Below are positions 13,836-16,540 of a stretch of 16,540 nt of DNA, in pieces (the first letter of the stretch is position 1; each line of letters opens with the position of its first letter). The stretch is taken from assembly GCA_002497895.1 (NCBI GenBank), contig DAFD01000059.1, positions 1 through 16,540 of the forward strand, in the 5' to 3' direction. The stretch is from Euryarchaeota archaeon UBA175. GTDB taxonomy: Archaea > Thermoplasmatota > Poseidoniia > Poseidoniales > Thalassarchaeaceae. Position numbers and translations under genes: made by a program. A model generated the notes under the pieces. It was not told the DNA's origin. It was given only the letters and a program-made list of their open reading frames with translations, and searched no databases.

Positions 13836-14873
13836 TCAAGCGCGGAAGGACTGATTCAAATCAGCCAGCGCTTGCTCACTTGGTCGTAATTCAGTCTCAC
13901 TGAGATCGACGAGAGGAGTTGCAGTAAGCCCAAGCGCCTCGTCGGCGGACTTCATCTGAGAATTGTAATGCAGAAGTCCGGTGACGTGCTTATCGCTCGC
14001 CTCAGCCTCATGAATCGCTGCAAGAGCAGCAACAGGGTTACTCGGGTCATGATCAACTCCAAGTGTAGCGAGGCGTAAAGTCGAGCCATCGAAGAGTTCG
14101 ATATCCTCAAACTCACCTTCTGGGATTTCGACCTCTTCAAGCGGTGTGAAGTGAGGGATGTAATCCACGGTGTGCAACACCTCGTCGTTCGACTTCACAT
14201 AGTTGTAAGATCGGTACGACTCGTCGTTGTTAGCAAAGGTGACGCATGGTGAAATTACATCGATGACAGCCATTCCCTTGTGTGAGAGAGCGGCACGTAT
14301 GAGTGAGGAGAGTTGTTTCTTTGAACCAGAGAAAGAGCGTGCAACAAAGCCGCATCCGAGGTTAATCGCCATTTTACAGAGGTCAATAGGAGGGTTTTCG
14401 TTGGTAACTCCCTTCTTCTTCTTTGATCCCTTTTCGACGGTAGCGGAGTATTGCCCCTTGGTTAGTCCGTAGACACCGTTATTCTCGATGATGTAGACCA
14501 TGTTCAGGTTGCGTCGAATTGCGTGTACAAATTGTCCAATACCGATTGATGCTGTGTCTCCGTCGCCGGAAACTCCGAGGAAAACGAGGTCCTTGTTGAC
14601 CATGTTAGCGCCTGTCGTCACCGACGGCATCCTTCCGTGTACTGTGTTGAATCCGTGTGACTTCCCGAGGAAGTATGCCGGCGTCTTCGATGAGCAACCG
14701 ATTCCGGACATTTTGGCTATGGTTTCCGGGGCGATCCCGTTCTCCCATGCTGCTTGGATGATGACATTGGATATCTGGTCGTGGCCACAACCCGGACACA
14801 GAGAGGACTTGCCTCCTGTGTAGTCTGCTTTTGGCAGGTCGATGACGTTGAGTTGGATTGGACGCATGCTCAT
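13836..14873 (-). CDS. korB: 2-oxoacid:ferredoxin oxidoreductase, beta subunit
   Basis: The 345-aa thiamine-diphosphate subunit of a two-subunit (alpha-beta) 2-oxoacid:ferredoxin oxidoreductase. This complex decarboxylates 2-oxoglutarate, pyruvate or similar acids to acyl-CoA and reduces ferredoxin. The four probable [4Fe-4S] ligands are Cys26 and Cys29 in CPGCGH, Cys60 in GIGCSSK and Cys210 in ISPC. The thiamine-diphosphate/Mg motif runs from GDGD at 103-106 to ENNGVYGLT at 130-138. The C-terminal 110 residues are acidic and variable. The start is secure: GGAGGTGA (14878-14885) sits four bases ahead of the ATG, and the ATG overlaps the korA stop as ATGA, showing translational coupling. Substrate preference between 2-oxoglutarate and others cannot be told from the sequence, so the kor name is by family resemblance. 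Confidence 0.94.
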   Translation of the reverse strand: MSMRPIQLNVIDLPKADYTGGKSSLCPGCGHDQISNVIIQAAWENGIAPETIAKMSGIGCSSKTPAYFLGKSHGFNTVHGRMPSVTTGANMVNKDLVFLGVSGDGDTASIGIGQFVHAIRRNLNMVYIIENNGVYGLTKGQYSATVEKGSKKKKGVTNENPPIDLCKMAINLGCGFVARSFSGSKKQLSSLIRAALSHKGMAVIDVISPCVTFANNDESYRSYNYVKSNDEVLHTVDYIPHFTPLEEVEIPEGEFEDIELFDGSTLRLATLGVDHDPSNPVAALAAIHEAEASDKHVTGLLHYNSQMKSADEALGLTATPLVDLSETELRPSEQALADLNQSFRA

Positions 14874-16540
14874 GCGGTCACCTCCTGGGTCGAGGCCAAG
14901 TTCAACGTCTCAAGAACCATTTCCGCGTACACACGTGCGCGTGGAGGAATTCCGTCGCTAAATGCTACAGATTGCATCTTGCTGAGAAGTTCTACTGGCA
15001 TTTCCTTGCGGAGGATGCCGAAGAGCTGGCCGTCGCGGTTGACTTCGAGGACGATTACTTGCTCATGCTCTGCGACGAACTTCTCGACTTCAGAGTGGTA
15101 AGGAAGAGCTCTTACTCGGCAGGTGCTTACTGACAGGCCGGTTTGTTCAAGGATATCGTCGATTTCTGTGATTGTGTTTTCCATAGAGCCGTAGTAGATG
15201 ATTCCTACTTGCTTGCTCTTCTCGGCGCGGATGATTGGTGCTGGTAGGTCATCACGCGCGCCGTCGATCTTTCTGCGCAGGCGCGTAACGGTTGCATGGT
15301 AGACGGCAGGGTCCTCGGAGTAGATACCGTCCTCATCGTGGCCAGTGCCACGGTAGAGGATGGGTTCGAGACCGCTGCCGGGTAGAGTGCGGTATGGAAT
15401 TCCATCACCATCGACGTCGCGATAGCGGCCGAAATTCTCGATTGCGTCGAGTTGTTCTTGGCTTCTGATTACCTTACCGCGGTCGAGCGGCTGACTGGGG
15501 TACTCAAAGCCGGAGGTAACCCATCTATTCATGCCGAGGTCGAGGTCGGAGAAGCCGAAGACAAGAGTCTGGTAGCGCTCGGCCACGTCGAAGGCGCGCC
15601 AGCCGAATTCGAAGCACTCATCGACTGTTCCTGGAATCAGGACGATGTGCTGAGTGTCTCCGTGGCTCGCTTCATACAGCAGGGTAAGATCACCCTGCTG
15701 AGTCCGTGTAGGTAGGCCGGTGGATGGTCCAACGCGATTAACATCCCAGATGACTCCAGGAACTTCTGCGAAATACGCGAGGCCGATGAATTCTGACATC
15801 AGCGAAATTCCCGGACCGCTGGTCGCGGTCATTCCGCGGCCACCAGCCCATCCAGCACCGACAACCATGCCGGCGGCGGCTAGTTCGTCCTCTGCTTGGA
15901 TTACCGCGCAGGTTGAACCGCCATCCTCGGCTGTACGAATCTTCGGTATCCAGCCGATGATTGACTCGGCGAGGGATGATGATGGAGTAATCGGATACCA
16001 AGAGAGCATGTTGACTCCACCGAATAGGCAGCCGAGTGCAGTCGCTTCGTTGCCTTCGATGAGATAGGTGTCTGGATTCTTGTCACGAGCCTCGACAGCG
16101 TAGCCGATATCGCAATTCCAATTCTCCGCAGCGTAGGCCCGACCCTCGTCGATAGCCCGCGTGTTCAGTTCGATCGCCTTCTCCTTGCCCTTGAATTGCT
16201 GAGTGAGAGCAGTGCGCAGAGCGTTGGAGTCGATTCCCAGGACTTCGGCGAGTCCGCCGACGTAGTACATGTTGGCAATCATGCGAGCTAACTTCGGATT
16301 AATCGCTCTCGCCATCTTGGTCATGGGTATACCGAGCACGACGCAATCGTCGCGCTCGACTGGCAACTTTACATCCATATTGTGGATGATGATGGTTCCA
16401 GGCTCTGCCTTCTCGACATCAGCCAACCAAGTATCCTTGTTCATCACGACTTGGATATGCGTCTTATCGCCAGGAGCCTGATAGCCGGCGTCGCTGGCTC
16501 GAATGATAAACCAAGTCGGAAGACCAGAAATATTGCTTGG
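14870..16540 (-). CDS. korA: 2-oxoacid:ferredoxin oxidoreductase, gamma-alpha fused subunit (partial, N-terminus missing)
   Basis: The frame is open without interruption from the stop at 14870 to the window edge, 557 codons in all. The GTG at 16447 is not the true start: upstream codons read GLPTWFIIRASDAGYQAPGD, a typical gamma-domain stretch, so the gene begins beyond the window. The order is a gamma domain (to about 170 residues before the alpha part) and then the alpha pyrimidine-binding domain. Landmarks of the alpha part are WYPITPSSSLAE (the YPITPSS motif), TATSGPGISLMSEF, and RVGPSTGLPTRTQQGDL, which carries the Arg/Thr that contact the 2-oxoacid carboxylate. The fused layout matches the alpha-beta OFORs of Sulfolobus and of aerobic bacteria such as Mycobacterium. 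It is the first gene of korA-korB. Confidence 0.94.
   Translation of the reverse strand, partial: PSNISGLPTWFIIRASDAGYQAPGDKTHIQVVMNKDTWLADVEKAEPGTIIIHNMDVKLPVERDDCVVLGIPMTKMARAINPKLARMIANMYYVGGLAEVLGIDSNALRTALTQQFKGKEKAIELNTRAIDEGRAYAAENWNCDIGYAVEARDKNPDTYLIEGNEATALGCLFGGVNMLSWYPITPSSSLAESIIGWIPKIRTAEDGGSTCAVIQAEDELAAAGMVVGAGWAGGRGMTATSGPGISLMSEFIGLAYFAEVPGVIWDVNRVGPSTGLPTRTQQGDLTLLYEASHGDTQHIVLIPGTVDECFEFGWRAFDVAERYQTLVFGFSDLDLGMNRWVTSGFEYPSQPLDRGKVIRSQEQLDAIENFGRYRDVDGDGIPYRTLPGSGLEPILYRGTGHDEDGIYSEDPAVYHATVTRLRRKIDGARDDLPAPIIRAEKSKQVGIIYYGSMENTITEIDDILEQTGLSVSTCRVRALPYHSEVEKFVAEHEQVIVLEVNRDGQLFGILRKEMPVELLSKMQSVAFSDGIPPRARVYAEMVLETLNLASTQEVTA

Noticed and set aside
16447..16540. An upstream limit of korA at the GTG at 16447
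   Set aside because: The frame stays open to the window edge and the upstream codons encode a conserved gamma-domain segment, so the gene is truncated by the window and not started there.
1..16540. CRISPR array, insertion sequence or defence/toxin-antitoxin system
   Set aside because: No regularly spaced repeats, transposase or integrase motifs, or paired small toxin/antitoxin genes were seen on either strand; the two small plus-strand genes at 13163-13659 do not resemble known toxin or antitoxin families.

Overview
The window is a compact archaeal chromosome segment. The clearest marker is an 86-aa RNA polymerase subunit K (Rpo6) gene, found only in archaea (with a eukaryotic homologue). 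It is supported by a full-length NFACT/Rqc2-family protein, a leaderless-looking TATA promoter and a two-subunit 2-oxoacid:ferredoxin oxidoreductase. The mix of heme A biosynthesis, oxygen-dependent tryptophan dioxygenase, a bacterial-type thiolase and tiny gaps between genes fits an aerobic, heterotrophic, mesophilic euryarchaeon. Marine Group II/III (Poseidoniales-like) is my best guess, but lineage is inferred from gene content only.

Layout. Positions 1-5903 are one long minus-strand block. Read in transcription order it holds tryptophan 2,3-dioxygenase, acetyl-CoA acetyltransferase, rpoK, heme A synthase (ctaA/COX15), heme O synthase (ctaB) and a LeuA/homocitrate-synthase-like metallolyase cut by the window start. 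A divergent gap leads to an AT-rich GNAT acetyltransferase on plus (about 6055-6600), which runs tail to tail with a minus-strand NFACT gene (6603-8741). Divergent from that is an unrecognised plus-strand gene with an HExxH motif (about 8810-9844). It converges with a minus-strand pair: an alpha/beta hydrolase and, upstream of it, a 500-aa Nudix plus metallo-beta-lactamase fusion. Divergent again are an aldo/keto reductase, a 65-aa one-helix membrane protein and an AT-rich DUF1737-like small protein on plus. The right end is minus strand: a tRNA-Gln(CTG) with encoded CCA, a tRNA-like fragment beside it, and korB and korA, the latter cut by the window end.

How the genes work together. CtaB then CtaA convert heme B to heme O to heme A for an aa3-type oxidase that is not in the window. 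KorAB oxidises a 2-oxoacid to acyl-CoA with ferredoxin reduction. The thiolase handles acetyl/acetoacetyl-CoA, and the dioxygenase opens tryptophan to N-formylkynurenine. NFACT is a ribosome-quality-control factor. No gene-free stretch exceeds 300 bases. I see no CRISPR array, insertion sequence, integrase or defence island. Most of the window is ordinary core metabolism. The most unusual items are the unrecognised HExxH protein, the Nudix-MBL fusion, the tRNA-like fragment beside tRNA-Gln, and an anti-Shine-Dalgarno inverted repeat in the leader of the LeuA-like gene.
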